32,635 nucleotides of DNA from Candidatus Hydrogenedentota bacterium (GTDB lineage: Bacteria; Hydrogenedentota; Hydrogenedentia; Hydrogenedentales; CAITNO01). Where the stretch lies: positions 1 through 32,635 of the forward strand of contig JAAYBR010000008.1 in the NCBI GenBank assembly GCA_012730045.1, read 5' to 3'. The notes under the pieces were generated by a model, which saw nothing but the letters and a program-made list of their open reading frames with translations, searched no databases and was not told where the DNA came from. The stretch's first letter is position 1; each line of letters begins with the position of its first letter. Shown piece by piece: positions 1 through 8,336 of this stretch. Position numbers and translations under genes: made by a program.

Positions 1-1266
1 CGCCGCCGCCGCGGCCGCCGCGCCGTCCACGGGCTCGCGCGCCGCCGCGCACAGCCCCAGCGCCATGGCCCACGCCGCCGCGGCTTCCGGCGGCAGGCCC
101 GCCGGATCCGCCGCCGCCAGCCGCTGGATGGCCGCCGGGGCCGCCGCGCGCACCGCCCGGTCCAGTTCCGCGCCGCCGTAGTTCTTCCGGATGCGCCACT
201 GCACCCCCGTCCACGCCTCGGCCAGGAGGGCAAGAATCTCCGCATCCTCCGCGCCGGGGCCTGTCCACAGGGGGCCCGCGCCCGGCCCGTCAAAAAAGGC
301 CGACAGCCCGTCCACCGCCTTCGGCAGCGCCGTGTGCCACAGGTGGTCAAACGCCAGCGTCACCGGCGGCGTCTCCACCGTCTGGTCGCCCAGCGTGACC
401 CGGATGCGGAAATCGCCCTCCTGGTCGAACCCCGTGAACGCGCCCCGGTAGAAATGGCGGCCCCAGTCCGAGCCCCGCGCCCCCTGCATGCGCGCCTCCA
501 CTTCCAGGGGCTGCTCATACACCGTCCGGCCGTTCTGGTCCAGAATCTTGAACCCGCCCTCCGGCGAGCGAAAATTCGCCGACACCACCAAGCGCTTCGG
601 CGCGTACAGCTCATAGCCCGCCCGGCACCACAGCACCCGCATCTCCGGCGCGCGCTCCGCCGACGCCGCCAGCTCCGCCGCGTCCCACAGGCACGGCGCG
701 CCCTCCGCCGGGGCGCCCGCCAGGGCCAGCGACACCCGGGCCGCCCCCTCCGGCGGCGCCGACTCCGAAAGCGAGAACCGCGTCCACCCCTCCGGCGCCG
801 CCGGCGGAAACGCCGCCAGCGCGTCCTCCCGCAGTAGCGCCCCGTCCGCCCCCAGCCACCGCACCGACGCCGAAATCCCCGGCCCCCGGCCCATGACCAC
901 CGCCGTCACCGACGCCGTGTCCCCGTCCAGCGCCGACGGGTCCGATCCCGCCGTCACCGGCGCCCCGCCCTCCATCCGCAGCGCCGCCTTGCCGTGCAGC
1001 ACAGACTCCCCGTCCGTCCGCCAGACGCCCTCCCCCGCGATCAGCGACCAGGCCCGCGGCCGCGCCGGGGCCTCCCCCTCCGCCGCCGTTGACTCCTCAA
1101 AAGAGCCGTTCGCCAGCAGCTGCACCGTTTCCAAAATCCGCTCCGGCTCCGTCGCGGCCGCCGCCGGCGGATCCGCCTCCTGCGCCCCCGCCGGAACGCG
1201 CACCCAAGCCCCCCCCAGCAGGGCCGCCGCAACAACCAGGGCCAGAGGCCGTCCAAATGATCTCAT
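1..1266 (-). CDS. Secreted GH9-like glycoside hydrolase, N-terminal part (cut by window edge)
   Basis: The frame is open from an ATG at 1266 to base 1 (422 codons, no stop), so the 3' end lies outside the window. A Shine-Dalgarno-like GGGAAGG sits 9 bases before the ATG. Residues 1-28 look like a signal peptide (FGRPLALVVAAALLGGAW). Residues about 50-200 contain an LLANGSFEE start followed by beta-rich sequence, as in CBM4/9-like carbohydrate-binding domains. Residues about 210-300 (WCRAGYELYAPKRLVV, then a DQEGDFRIRV strand) resemble the Ig-like domain that precedes the catalytic barrel of family 9 cellulases. The alanine-rich helical sequence after it could be the start of an (alpha/alpha)6 barrel, but no catalytic residue is visible before the edge. 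The gene is well supported. The GH9 link is an inference from the Ig-like domain, and the substrate is unknown. Confidence 0.7.
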   Translation of the reverse strand, partial: MRSFGRPLALVVAAALLGGAWVRVPAGAQEADPPAAAATEPERILETVQLLANGSFEESTAAEGEAPARPRAWSLIAGEGVWRTDGESVLHGKAALRMEGGAPVTAGSDPSALDGDTASVTAVVMGRGPGISASVRWLGADGALLREDALAAFPPAAPEGWTRFSLSESAPPEGAARVSLALAGAPAEGAPCLWDAAELAASAERAPEMRVLWCRAGYELYAPKRLVVSANFRSPEGGFKILDQNGRTVYEQPLEVEARMQGARGSDWGRHFYRGAFTGFDQEGDFRIRVTLGDQTVETPPVTLAFDHLWHTALPKAVDGLSAFFDGPGAGPLWTGPGAEDAEILALLAEAWTGVQWRIRKNYGGAELDRAVRAAAPAAIQRLAAADPAGLPPEAAAAWAMALGLCAAAREPVDGAAAAAAA

Positions 1267-1335
1267 GCGCAAGAACCTTCCCGAAACCGGACCTTCCACG
1301 GGCGCGGCCCGCCGCCGCGCCTTTCCATGCAGGGT

Positions 1336-1341
1336 ATCATA
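1336..1341 (-). promoter_or_regulatory. Possible -10 element for the GH9-like gene
   Basis: TATGAT on the minus strand lies about 70 bases before the ATG at 1266. A poor TGAAAC lies 17 bases upstream as a possible -35. This is a weak call by eye. Confidence 0.3.
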
Positions 1342-1390
1342 CCGGGGCCGCCCCCGGGGTTTCATGCCCGGAAGCGCCGGAAGGGGCACG

Positions 1391-1553
1391 AAGAAGACAG
1401 GGCCAGCGGGACGCTGGCGCTACGGGCGCGAAGAAGACAAGGCCAGCGGGACGCTGGCGGTAGTGCGCATGAAGAAGACAAGGCCGCCGGGACGGCGGCG
1501 CTACGGACGTGGGCGTTTCCTCGTAGCGCCGGCGTCCCGCCGGCCTTGTCTTC
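1391..1553. repeat. Cluster of four covarying hairpin repeats (family A)
   Basis: Four copies of a unit reading AAGACAAGG, hairpin, GCTACGG. Hairpins lie at 1402-1418 and 1442-1458 (GCCAGCG-GGA-CGCTGGC), 1483-1499 (GCCGCCG-GGA-CGGCGGC) and, inverted, 1528-1544 (GCCGGCG-TCC-CGCCGGC). Stem bases change between copies but stay fully paired, and the GGA apex is fixed. The third and fourth units face each other, so 1471-1553 could also form one large cruciform. No gene is supported here. Short ORFs crossing the repeats encode the repeat sequence only. Confidence 0.85.
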
Positions 1554-1583
1554 TCTTTTCCTGTGCATCCTGTCCATCCATGT
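1471..1583. repeat. 113-bp direct duplication, copy 1
   Basis: Near-identical to 1815-1927, with about four substitutions. It contains a facing pair of family A hairpins and ends in TCCTGTCCATCCATGT, the family E phrase. The rest of the 1267-2033 gap holds only repeats, including GCGGGCAAGCCCGC near 1630-1645 and a TTTCACCACAAAGGCACAAA phrase near 1747-1766. Confidence 0.85.
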
Positions 1584-1706
1584 AAATAACCTCTTCGCCG
1601 GGCCGGGGTTCCTCCTGTGCGCGGGGCACGCGGGCAAGCCCGCGCGAAGAAAGGCGGCAGCAAGCTACCGCACTCCAAGGCGCGCTTCGCGCGCGGGGGC
1701 ATGTGA

Positions 1707-1732
1707 ACATGGATACACAGGATGGGCAGGAT
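1707..1732. repeat. Family E phrase (ACATGGATACACAGGAT type)
   Basis: ACATGGATACACAGGATGGG and the bases after it are the reverse-complement type of the phrases ending the two 113-bp copies (about 1562-1583 and 1906-1927). Similar GTCCAT phrases recur at 26169-26201. It is a short dispersed repeat of unknown role. Confidence 0.55.
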
Positions 1733-1773
1733 TTTTCCGGAAGAGTTTTCACCACAAAGGCACAAAGGGCACA

Positions 1774-1897
1774 AAGAAGACAAGGCCAGAGCGGGACGCT
1801 GGCGCTACGGGCATGAAGAAGACAAGGCCGCCGGGACGGCGGCGCTACGGACGTGGGCATTTCCTCGTCGCGCCGGCGTCCCGCCGGCCTTGTCTTC
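1774..1897. repeat. Second cluster of family A hairpin repeats
   Basis: Three more family A units. The first, near 1774-1810, has a 2-base AG insertion in the left stem arm. The second, 1815-1849, has the GCCGCCG/CGGCGGC stem. The third, about 1867-1897, is inverted with GCCGGCG/CGCCGGC. The last two belong to the second copy of the 113-bp duplication. Confidence 0.8.
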
Positions 1898-1927
1898 TCT
1901 TGTCCTGTGCATCCTGTCCATCCATGT
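1815..1927. repeat. 113-bp direct duplication, copy 2
   Basis: Same length as 1471-1583 and nearly the same sequence, including the CATCCTGTCCATCCATGT end. The spacing between copies is 344 bases. Confidence 0.85.
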
Positions 1928-1982
1928 GAGAACCTCTTCCTCCCCCTCTTTCTCCGCTGCGCGCGGGGGGGATGAAAAGGAA

Positions 1983-2015
1983 CCGGCCCGCGGCGGGGAT
2001 TCCGCCGCGGGCCGG
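1983..2015 (-). terminator. Strong terminator hairpin after the exported protein gene
   Basis: A perfect 14-bp stem (CCGGCCCGCGGCGG with its complement) and a 5-base loop lie 19 bases past the stop at 2034. On the minus strand it is followed by TTCCTTTTC. Confidence 0.75.
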
Positions 2016-2033
2016 GAGGGGTGCCGGGGTGTT

Positions 2034-3725
2034 TTACTGCGCGGGGGGCGCGGGCGCGGGTGCCGGAGCGGGTGCGGGCGCGGCTCCGCCGGGGGCGGCG
2101 GTGGCGGCGGCGGCCTGCTCCTGCATGGCCTGCTCGTAGCGGATCTTGGCGACCTTGGCCTCCTCCTTCTTGGTGGCGGCGAGCTCGACCAGCTTGTCCT
2201 TGTCCTCCTTGACGCTCTGGCGCTCGTCGTCGGGAATGACGCTGACGATGGTGGCGACCTGGTCGTATTTGGCGATGGCATCCTCGAAGCGGTTGGAGTC
2301 CTTGGACCGGTCGCCCTCGTCTATGGCGGCGCTGGCGGCGTCGAGGATGTCGTTGATCACGTCGCCGATGGCCTTGCGGAGGCGGCGGACGTTCTCTTTG
2401 GCGGTGTTCTCCTGCTCCTTGAACTCGCTGTCCACGGCCTCGAAGAAGCCGATGGCCTGGCGGTAGGTCTTGATGGCGTTGGCGTAGTCCTTGCGGTCGC
2501 GGAAGTTGTCGGCCTCGGCGCGGATCTTCTCGCCGTTGGCGATGATGTTGATGGTGGTCTCGAGGCGCTCGTTGCGGGCGATGATGGCCTTGTTGGTCTC
2601 CTCGATGAGGGTGGCGACCTCGGCGTTGGTGCGGTCGAAGTCGAGGCCGCGCTCGAAGGCGTTGAGGGCGTTGGGCAGGTCGGTGTCCTCGGCGCCGGGC
2701 TTGCCGGCCTTGTCGAGGAAGAAGCGGCCCTCGGTGATGAAGTGGGCGGAGAGTTTCTTGCCGACCTCCGACCGGCCGGGGCCGCCGAGGCTGTAGGCCT
2801 TCTGCCACTCGAGGACGCCGCGCTCGCGGGCCTCGCGGGAGGCGTGGGCGTAGAAGATGTCGCCGGCGCGGACGTAGCTCTCGGGAATGCGCGGGTTGAC
2901 CTTCTCGAAGTTCTCGTAGACGGCCTGGGCCTGGCGGACGCTGTCCTTGACGGCGACGAGGAACTCCATCTCGCTGACGAAGTACCAGGTGAGGGCGCGG
3001 TCGGAGGGGCGGGGCAGGGGCGAGGGGCAGACGGAGTCGTTGTTGAGGACGGTGTTCCACACGTCGGCGACGGCCTCGACGGTCTTGGTGAAGTAGGCGG
3101 GGCCGCCCTGGCGCAGGAAGCCCTCGTAGCCCCGGCCGAGCTGGTAGTCGTGGCGGATCATGGCCTTGTCCTCGTCGAGGAAGGACTGGCGGGTGCGGAA
3201 GTAGGCCTGGGCGTCGCAGAGGATCTGGAGGCGGCCGGTGGTGGGGGAGAAGCTGTAGCTGTTGATGTTTTTCTCAATGTCGGCCACCATGCGCTGGCGC
3301 AGGGCCTTGTCCTCCCCGGTCCACGCGAAGCCGAAGGGAAGCACGGCGTTGGCCGCAAGCGAGCCGAGCAGGCCCATGCGGTAGGCGAAGTAGGGCGTGG
3401 GGCCGTAGTCGCGCGCGGCGCGCAGCAGCGCGATCTCGTTGGCGATGGCCTCGACCACCTCGGCGTCGCTGCCCAGCGGCACGCTGTCGCCGAGTTTGCG
3501 GTAGCCGTCGCGCGCCCCCGCGAGCACGTCCTTCTCAAAGTTGGGGCCCACCGCGCCGCCGGGGCGGAACACGTCGGAATAGTCCCCCTTGAGCATCTGC
3601 ATGGCCATGGCGCCCACGGCCTGCATGGACTTGGTCTCCCAGGCGCCCGCGGGCGCGGAGACCGCCAGGGGAAGCGCGAGGAAGACGGCGAAGGTCGCGG
3701 CCAGACGTTTCGTTACCGGTTTCAT
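2034..3725 (-). CDS. Exported helical/TPR-like protein of unknown function
   Basis: A 563-residue protein. I chose the ATG at 3725 because GAGG sits 6 bases upstream and the product then begins with a clean signal peptide (MKPVTKRLAATFAVFLALPL, cleavage near APAGA-W). A longer frame to 3836 exists, but its extra residues are arginine-rich and look non-coding. After residues about 30-330, with many aromatic residues, the C-terminal half (about 350-540) is strongly helical, with NALNAFERGLDFD and NAIKTYRQAIGFF stretches that look like tetratricopeptide-type helix pairs, then charged coiled-coil sequence. It ends in an Ala-Pro repeat tail (PAPAPAPAPAPP). I do not recognise a catalytic motif. It probably acts in the envelope or periplasm. 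It has its own near-consensus promoter and a strong terminator, so it is probably a single-gene transcript. Confidence 0.85.
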   Translation of the reverse strand: MKPVTKRLAATFAVFLALPLAVSAPAGAWETKSMQAVGAMAMQMLKGDYSDVFRPGGAVGPNFEKDVLAGARDGYRKLGDSVPLGSDAEVVEAIANEIALLRAARDYGPTPYFAYRMGLLGSLAANAVLPFGFAWTGEDKALRQRMVADIEKNINSYSFSPTTGRLQILCDAQAYFRTRQSFLDEDKAMIRHDYQLGRGYEGFLRQGGPAYFTKTVEAVADVWNTVLNNDSVCPSPLPRPSDRALTWYFVSEMEFLVAVKDSVRQAQAVYENFEKVNPRIPESYVRAGDIFYAHASREARERGVLEWQKAYSLGGPGRSEVGKKLSAHFITEGRFFLDKAGKPGAEDTDLPNALNAFERGLDFDRTNAEVATLIEETNKAIIARNERLETTINIIANGEKIRAEADNFRDRKDYANAIKTYRQAIGFFEAVDSEFKEQENTAKENVRRLRKAIGDVINDILDAASAAIDEGDRSKDSNRFEDAIAKYDQVATIVSVIPDDERQSVKEDKDKLVELAATKKEEAKVAKIRYEQAMQEQAAAATAAPGGAAPAPAPAPAPAPPAQ

Positions 3726-3843
3726 TGCTATCCTCATTTCCTGTGTTCCGCCGGGAAATCCGGCCCGTGGGCGCACCCGCCGACGGGGGGCGCGGTCGCG
3801 CCGCCCCCGCGGCGTCCAGAATGCACACACTGCCACGCTTGAA

Positions 3844-3873
3844 AAACTAGCACAACACCCCCCGAAGTGTCAA
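3844..3873 (-). promoter_or_regulatory. Near-consensus sigma70-type promoter
   Basis: On the minus strand: TTGACA (3868-3873), 18-base spacer, then TAGTTT (3844-3849) preceded by TGC, an extended -10. It lies between the amidase stop and the start at 3725, and predicts a leader of about 110 bases. Confidence 0.75.
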
Positions 3874-3914
3874 TAGATTTCCCCGGCCGATTTTTTCGGG
3901 ACGGCGGCGGGCGG

Positions 3915-5654
3915 CTAGTTGTAGTGGCGGAGAAGGGCGTCCACAAAGGCGGCGGCGAAGGCCTCGCGCCAGGCGGGGTCGGCCAGGGCGGCCTGGTCCT
4001 GCGCGTTGAGCATGTTGGCCGCCTCGATGAGGACCTTGGTGGGGACGCAGCAGTTGCGGAGGACGGCGGGCACATAGGCGCGGCCGCCGCGCTGGCGGAT
4101 CACGTTGCGCACGGGGCTGCCCGCGGAGTGGACCTTGACCGGGGGCTTGCTTCCGCGCAGGGCGCCCAGGAAAGTTTCGGCGAAGGCGCGCGAGAGCGCC
4201 TCGTCCTTGCGCCGCTGCGAGGCGGTGCAGGTGGCGGTGGGGGCGCTGCGGGACTCCTTGTAGCGGCGGTAGAGGCTGCCCGCGGGGGTTTCCGAGTCGC
4301 GCCGGTAGTCGGCGCCGGGAACATAGACCATGGTGCCGCGCACGGAGTCGTTGTAGACGGCGTCGCAGTGGATGGAGGCGAAGATGACCTTGCGCTCCGG
4401 CACGCCCGCCGCGCGCTCGCGGCGGTAGAGGTCGTTGGCCAGGTACCACCGCAGGTTGGCCGAGGTCTTCGCGTCCTGGATGCGGTAGTTCGGCGTGACC
4501 AGCACCGCCTCGTCGTCGTCGTGCGTGAAACGGCGCGCCCCGCTCTCCCGGTGCTGCTGGTTCGGGTCGAGCACGGTCATGTGCACCTTCGCGCGGGTCT
4601 CCGACTCGAGAATGCGCTTGATCCGGCACGCGATGTCGTAGTTCAGCTCATCCTCGTAGAGCCCGAGTTTGGAAACGGCCGCCCCCTGATCCCGCCCGCC
4701 GTGGCCCGGGTCCAGAATCACCACCACGCCCTCCAGGCCGCTCGAGGTGACCTTCTCCGACCGGACGCGCTCAAGCTCGGCCCGCATTGCCTCGTAGTTG
4801 CCCCGCTGCGCCGTGCCCGCCGGCTGGTACGCGTCGGAAAGCATCTCCAGGGGGATGCGCACCCGCTGGCCCGCGCAGACTTTGCGGGCGTCGCGGATGC
4901 CGCTGCGCTTCTGGATGACGCCGCAGGCCTCCAGAATGTCGCGGTTCTCGTAGTAGTCCGTGAACCGCGCCACGGTCCGGTACAGCGTCTCCCCCTTCTG
5001 CAGCCGGTATTCCGCGTAGGCGCCCTGGCGGTCCTCGCCGTACTGGAGCACCCCGCCGGCCGCCGGCGGCAGGACGGAACCCGCCGCCTCGGGCGTCGCC
5101 GCCGGCTCGTGCCCCGGCGAGGGCGTCCGCATCGCCGGGAGCAGCAGCTCCCGCGGCACCAGCACCCGCTGCCCGCGCACCAGCGGGCTGTCCGGCGTGA
5201 TCTTCGTGTCGGCCGTGCGCAGCCGCGCCACGAGCGTGGCGTCGCCCGCCACCCACTCCGCCAGCGCCGCCAGGGACTCCGTGCCCGACGCGCCGTCATA
5301 CGCCACCGTGTGCCACCACCCGTCCCCGTCCACGTAGTCCCCGGGGAACAGGGCCTCCAGCATGCGCCGCCGCGCGGTGTCGCTGAGCCGGCCGCAGGGA
5401 ATCGCCACCATCTGGCGGTTGCGGTACTGCTTCCAGTCGTCCGCCGAGGAGAGGTACTGCCGCAGGAAAGCCTCCAGCTGCGCATCCCCCCGGGGCAGGG
5501 AGGCTTCCAGGTAAAGGATGCGCGCGGACCGCAGGGCGGCGGACACCCCGGCGTCCAGTTCTTTGCGGATGATCGTGTCCGCCCAGGCCCCCCCGGCGAG
5601 AAGCACCCCCAGCGCCAGCAGTCCCGCGATGTGCCTCGGCAGATAGGCTTTCAA
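3915..5654 (-). CDS. Exported LysM N-acetylmuramoyl-L-alanine amidase (Amidase_3)
   Basis: This enzyme cleaves the amide bond between N-acetylmuramic acid and the stem peptide of peptidoglycan. The frame has no ATG near a plausible start. I chose TTG at 5654 (579 aa) because GAGGAG lies 9 bases upstream and the product then starts with a signal peptide (LKAYLPRHIAGLLALGVLLA, cleavage near GGAWA). Two LysM-like segments lie at about residues 112-170 and 216-268 (QKGETLYRTVARFTDYYENR). The Amidase_3 domain starts near 310 with VVILDPGHGG. Zinc ligands are H318, E334 and H429 (ASIHCD), with catalytic E544 (TKVLIEAANMLN). All key residues are present, so it should be active in the periplasm in wall turnover or cell separation. 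The longer frame to 5828 runs through the promoter and is probably not translated. Confidence 0.9.
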   Translation of the reverse strand: MKAYLPRHIAGLLALGVLLAGGAWADTIIRKELDAGVSAALRSARILYLEASLPRGDAQLEAFLRQYLSSADDWKQYRNRQMVAIPCGRLSDTARRRMLEALFPGDYVDGDGWWHTVAYDGASGTESLAALAEWVAGDATLVARLRTADTKITPDSPLVRGQRVLVPRELLLPAMRTPSPGHEPAATPEAAGSVLPPAAGGVLQYGEDRQGAYAEYRLQKGETLYRTVARFTDYYENRDILEACGVIQKRSGIRDARKVCAGQRVRIPLEMLSDAYQPAGTAQRGNYEAMRAELERVRSEKVTSSGLEGVVVILDPGHGGRDQGAAVSKLGLYEDELNYDIACRIKRILESETRAKVHMTVLDPNQQHRESGARRFTHDDDEAVLVTPNYRIQDAKTSANLRWYLANDLYRRERAAGVPERKVIFASIHCDAVYNDSVRGTMVYVPGADYRRDSETPAGSLYRRYKESRSAPTATCTASQRRKDEALSRAFAETFLGALRGSKPPVKVHSAGSPVRNVIRQRGGRAYVPAVLRNCCVPTKVLIEAANMLNAQDQAALADPAWREAFAAAFVDALLRHYN

Positions 5655-5714
5655 CCCGGCGGACTCCTCATGATCTTGCGTGACCGACGGCACCGCAGCC
5701 GCCGCGCACCACAC

Positions 5715-5744
5715 AATATAGCATGAGGTTTGGCGAAAATACAA
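5715..5744 (-). promoter_or_regulatory. Promoter for the amidase
   Basis: On the minus strand: TTGTAT (5739-5744), 18-base spacer, TATATT (5715-5720) preceded by TGC. It sits in a clearly AT-richer patch upstream of the TTG start. Confidence 0.6.
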
Positions 5745-5846
5745 TATGTAGCGTGAGAAAAATGGCAGGGCGTCAAGAAACCCCACAAGTAGCGGTAAAC
5801 ACGCGCATGCCGCCAGGGAAGGGGCCAACGGCAGGGTACGCGCGGA

Positions 5847-6851
5847 CTAGTCCAGCGCCCGGTCCATCCGGGCCGCCCAGTCGCGCAGAAAGGCGGCGCG
5901 CCAGCGGTTGACGGTCTTCGCGCCCGGATAGCGTCCCTCGGCCAGCGCCGGGTCCGGCGAATCGGTCCAATAGTGCGGCCCGTGCTCCGTGGCGGTGAAA
6001 CTTCCGCCCCAGTGGGCGCCCGCCGGGTCGTCGGGATTGCCCGCGAGAAGATACAGCAGCGAGGGTGTGTCGCCCATCTTGATGTGCGCCATCTTGCCCA
6101 CGAGGAATTCGCCCAGGGCGCCGTGGCCGCGCGCATGGGCGTCCAGAAAGGCCCGGTTTTCGAGGTCGCCCGCCTGGTCGCCGCCGACATACATGCCGCG
6201 GAAGGTGCCGTCCGCCTCGATCCACCACAGGCCGGGGTGGCGCTCGAAAAGGTAGTCCCGCGCGGCGCGGTCCTGGCCGGTGTTCCACGAGCCGATGGCG
6301 TAGACGCGGATCCGGTCCACGATGTCGGGGGCGTCGTGGACCGCCTGGGCCACGTCGGTGATGGACCCCCACACGAGCACCCACAGCGGGCGCGGGTCTT
6401 TGGCGCGGGCGCGCTCCACGATCAGCCGGGACCCGTCGGTGGGGGCGCTGAAACCCTCCGGCGGCGCGGGGTCCGCCGCGCCCTGGCGCACCAGCGCGCG
6501 CAGCGCGTCCGGCGCGGGATAGCGGGGGCCGTGCCGGCGCAGGCGCGGATAGTCCTCCGCATACGCGGCGATCACCTCATGCCAGTGGGCGGCCCGGCCC
6601 TTGTCCGGCGGCGAGGAGACCAGCCCCTCCAGGTCGAGGACGTCGGCATAGAAAAGCAGGTGGACCGCCGACTGGAAGTCGTCGGGGTCGGAGCCGCCGA
6701 TGTCGGAGGAGACCAGCACGCGGGGCCGCTCCCCGGAGAGCGCGCCCCCGGCGGGGTCCGGCCCGGCGGCGCAGGCGCGGCAGAACATGCCCGAGGACAG
6801 GGTGAGGGCCGCGGCCGCGAGCAGGCAGAAAGAGGGCGGGCGCGGGCTCAT
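5847..6851 (-). CDS. DUF1593 nucleoside-hydrolase-like secreted protein
   Basis: A 334-aa protein with an N-terminal signal sequence (PPSFCLLAAAALTLSSGMF). The mature part opens with RVLVSSDIGGSDPDDFQSAV, an Asp-rich loop like the metal-binding DxDxxxDD loop of nucleoside hydrolases. WVLVWGSITDVAQAV and RVYAIGSWNTGQD follow. This is the pattern of DUF1593 proteins, often found in polysaccharide-utilisation regions. The substrate is not known; a ribosyl or glycosyl bond is a guess. The ATG overlaps the stop of the upstream sulfatase by 4 bases (ATGA, 6848-6851), so the two are translationally coupled and probably act on the same material outside the cytoplasm. Confidence 0.85.
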   Translation of the reverse strand: MSPRPPSFCLLAAAALTLSSGMFCRACAAGPDPAGGALSGERPRVLVSSDIGGSDPDDFQSAVHLLFYADVLDLEGLVSSPPDKGRAAHWHEVIAAYAEDYPRLRRHGPRYPAPDALRALVRQGAADPAPPEGFSAPTDGSRLIVERARAKDPRPLWVLVWGSITDVAQAVHDAPDIVDRIRVYAIGSWNTGQDRAARDYLFERHPGLWWIEADGTFRGMYVGGDQAGDLENRAFLDAHARGHGALGEFLVGKMAHIKMGDTPSLLYLLAGNPDDPAGAHWGGSFTATEHGPHYWTDSPDPALAEGRYPGAKTVNRWRAAFLRDWAARMDRALD

Positions 6852-8179
6852 GAGACCTGCCAGTCGGTCTTCTCAAAGGCCGCGAGCCGGGCCTCGAATT
6901 CCGCCACCTTTTCCGGATGGGTTTCGGCAAGATTGTTCCGCTCGCCCGGGTCGTCGCGGAGGTTGAACAGCAGCGCGCCGTGCTCCAGGGGCGCGCCGTA
7001 CACCGCTCCCTTGAACGGGCGCTTGTACTTCCAGTCGCCGCGCCGGACGGATTGGAGGTTGTCCGCGAGGAAATAAAAGAACTCCCGCTCCGCGGGCGGC
7101 GTCCCGTCGAGGAGCAGGGGCGAGACGTCCTGGCCGTCCAGCGTGACCCCCTCCGGCGGCGCGCCCCCGGCCAGGGCGAGGAAGGTGGGCAGGAGGTCGA
7201 GGGTGGAGGCGAAGGCCGTCTCCACGCGGGGCTTCAGCCGCCCCGGCCAGCAGAAGATGCCCGGCTCGCGCATGCCGCCCTCGAAGGTGGTGCCCTTCTG
7301 GCCGCGCAGGGGGCCGGGGCTGCCCCCGTGCTCCTTGTAGTGGGTCCAGGGGCCGTTGTCGCTCGTGAAGACCACCAGCGTGTTCTCCGCGACCCCCGCC
7401 TCCGCCAGGGCGTCCACGATCTGCCCGGCGCTCCAGTCAATCTCCTCGATCACATCGCCGTAGAGCCCGCCCGGCGACTTCCCCCGGAACGCGTCCGAAC
7501 AGTGGATCGGCACATGCGGCATGCTGTGCGGCACATACAGGAAGAACGGCCCGTCCTTCGACCGGCGGATGAAGTCCGCGGCCTCCTCCGTGTAGCGGCG
7601 CGTCAGGGTGTCCTGGTTGGCCGGCTGCTCCACAATCTCCCCGTTCCTCATCAGCGGCAGGGGCGGATCGCCGCGCTGGTTTTTCTCCATGTCGTTGCTG
7701 TACGGCAGCCCGAAATAATGGTCAAAGCCGTGGTTCATGGGGAGGAAGGGGGGCAGGTTGCCGAGGTGCCATTTGCCGATGCAGGCCGTGGCGTAGCCGC
7801 GCGCCTTGAGCAGCTCCGCGATGGTGCGCTCGCTGTCCGGCAGGCCGTTTTCCGACTGGGGGAAGAGCACCTTTGTGATGCCCGAGCGCACGGGGTAGCG
7901 CCCCGTGAGCAGGGCCGCCCGCGACGGCGAGCACACGGGCGCGGCGCTGCAGAAGTCCGTGAACCGGACCCCCGCCGCCGCCAGGGCGTCCAGCCGGGGC
8001 GTGCGGATCGTCGTGCTGCCGTAGCAGCCCAGGTCGCCGTAGCCCAGGTCGTCGCAGAAGATGACCACGAAGTTCGGGGGTTTTGGCGCGGCCGCGCGGC
8101 CCGCCCCGGCGGCGAGCAACCCGGCCCCGGCGGCCAGCCCCAGCCTGCCCAGCAGGTCCCTGCGGGTGATAGTGTCCAT
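6848..8179 (-). CDS. Tat-exported arylsulfatase-family sulfatase (canonical CxPSR)
   Basis: A 443-aa sulfatase. The N-terminus TRRDLLGRLGLAAGAGLLA is a twin-arginine signal, which fits export of a folded enzyme. FVVIFCDDLGYGDLGCYG gives the calcium-binding aspartates (D43, D44). PVCSPSRAALLTGR holds C83, the residue oxidised to formylglycine in the canonical C-x-P-S-R motif. KWHLG and FTSDNGPW supply further active-site residues. AAAGG-type spacing at the start is good: AAAGGAG lies 9 bases before the ATG. It hydrolyses sulfate esters, probably on a polysaccharide; the exact substrate cannot be read. First gene of a two-gene operon with the DUF1593 protein. A formylglycine-generating enzyme must be encoded elsewhere. 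Confidence 0.93.
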   Translation of the reverse strand: MDTITRRDLLGRLGLAAGAGLLAAGAGRAAAPKPPNFVVIFCDDLGYGDLGCYGSTTIRTPRLDALAAAGVRFTDFCSAAPVCSPSRAALLTGRYPVRSGITKVLFPQSENGLPDSERTIAELLKARGYATACIGKWHLGNLPPFLPMNHGFDHYFGLPYSNDMEKNQRGDPPLPLMRNGEIVEQPANQDTLTRRYTEEAADFIRRSKDGPFFLYVPHSMPHVPIHCSDAFRGKSPGGLYGDVIEEIDWSAGQIVDALAEAGVAENTLVVFTSDNGPWTHYKEHGGSPGPLRGQKGTTFEGGMREPGIFCWPGRLKPRVETAFASTLDLLPTFLALAGGAPPEGVTLDGQDVSPLLLDGTPPAEREFFYFLADNLQSVRRGDWKYKRPFKGAVYGAPLEHGALLFNLRDDPGERNNLAETHPEKVAEFEARLAAFEKTDWQVS

Positions 8180-8205
8180 GGTGTGCGGCTCCTTTTATGG
8201 GAGCC

Positions 8206-8234
8206 ATGATACCCGCACGGGCGCGCGCGGGCAA
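8206..8234 (-). promoter_or_regulatory. Promoter for the sulfatase/DUF1593 operon
   Basis: On the minus strand: TTGCCC (8229-8234), 17-base spacer, TATCAT (8206-8211). The predicted leader is about 20 bases. Confidence 0.5.
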
Positions 8235-8246
8235 CCGCGGCGGGCC

Positions 8247-8289
8247 AAAAAACATTGGGGGCGGCCCGCCCGTTGGACGAACCGCCCCC
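8247..8289 (-). terminator. Intrinsic terminator of the ammonium transporter gene
   Basis: The stem GGGGGCGG (8257-8264) pairs with CCGCCCCC (8282-8289). On the minus strand it is followed by AATGTTTTTTGG, with six T at 8247-8252. It lies 48 bases after the amt stop. Confidence 0.8.
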
Positions 8290-8336
8290 GCCTCACGCCG
8301 GGGATTCCCTGCCCCGACCAAAAACCGGAACGAGCC

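Noticed and set aside
1391-1897. CRISPR array
   Set aside because: The units are palindromic, occur in both orientations, are unevenly spaced and change in the stem. There are no equal-length unique spacers and no cas genes.
1722-3842. Plus-strand frame of 706 codons across the exported protein gene
   Set aside because: It is antisense to a gene with signal peptide, promoter and terminator. Its sequence is Gly/Val/Leu/Asp-rich without structure.
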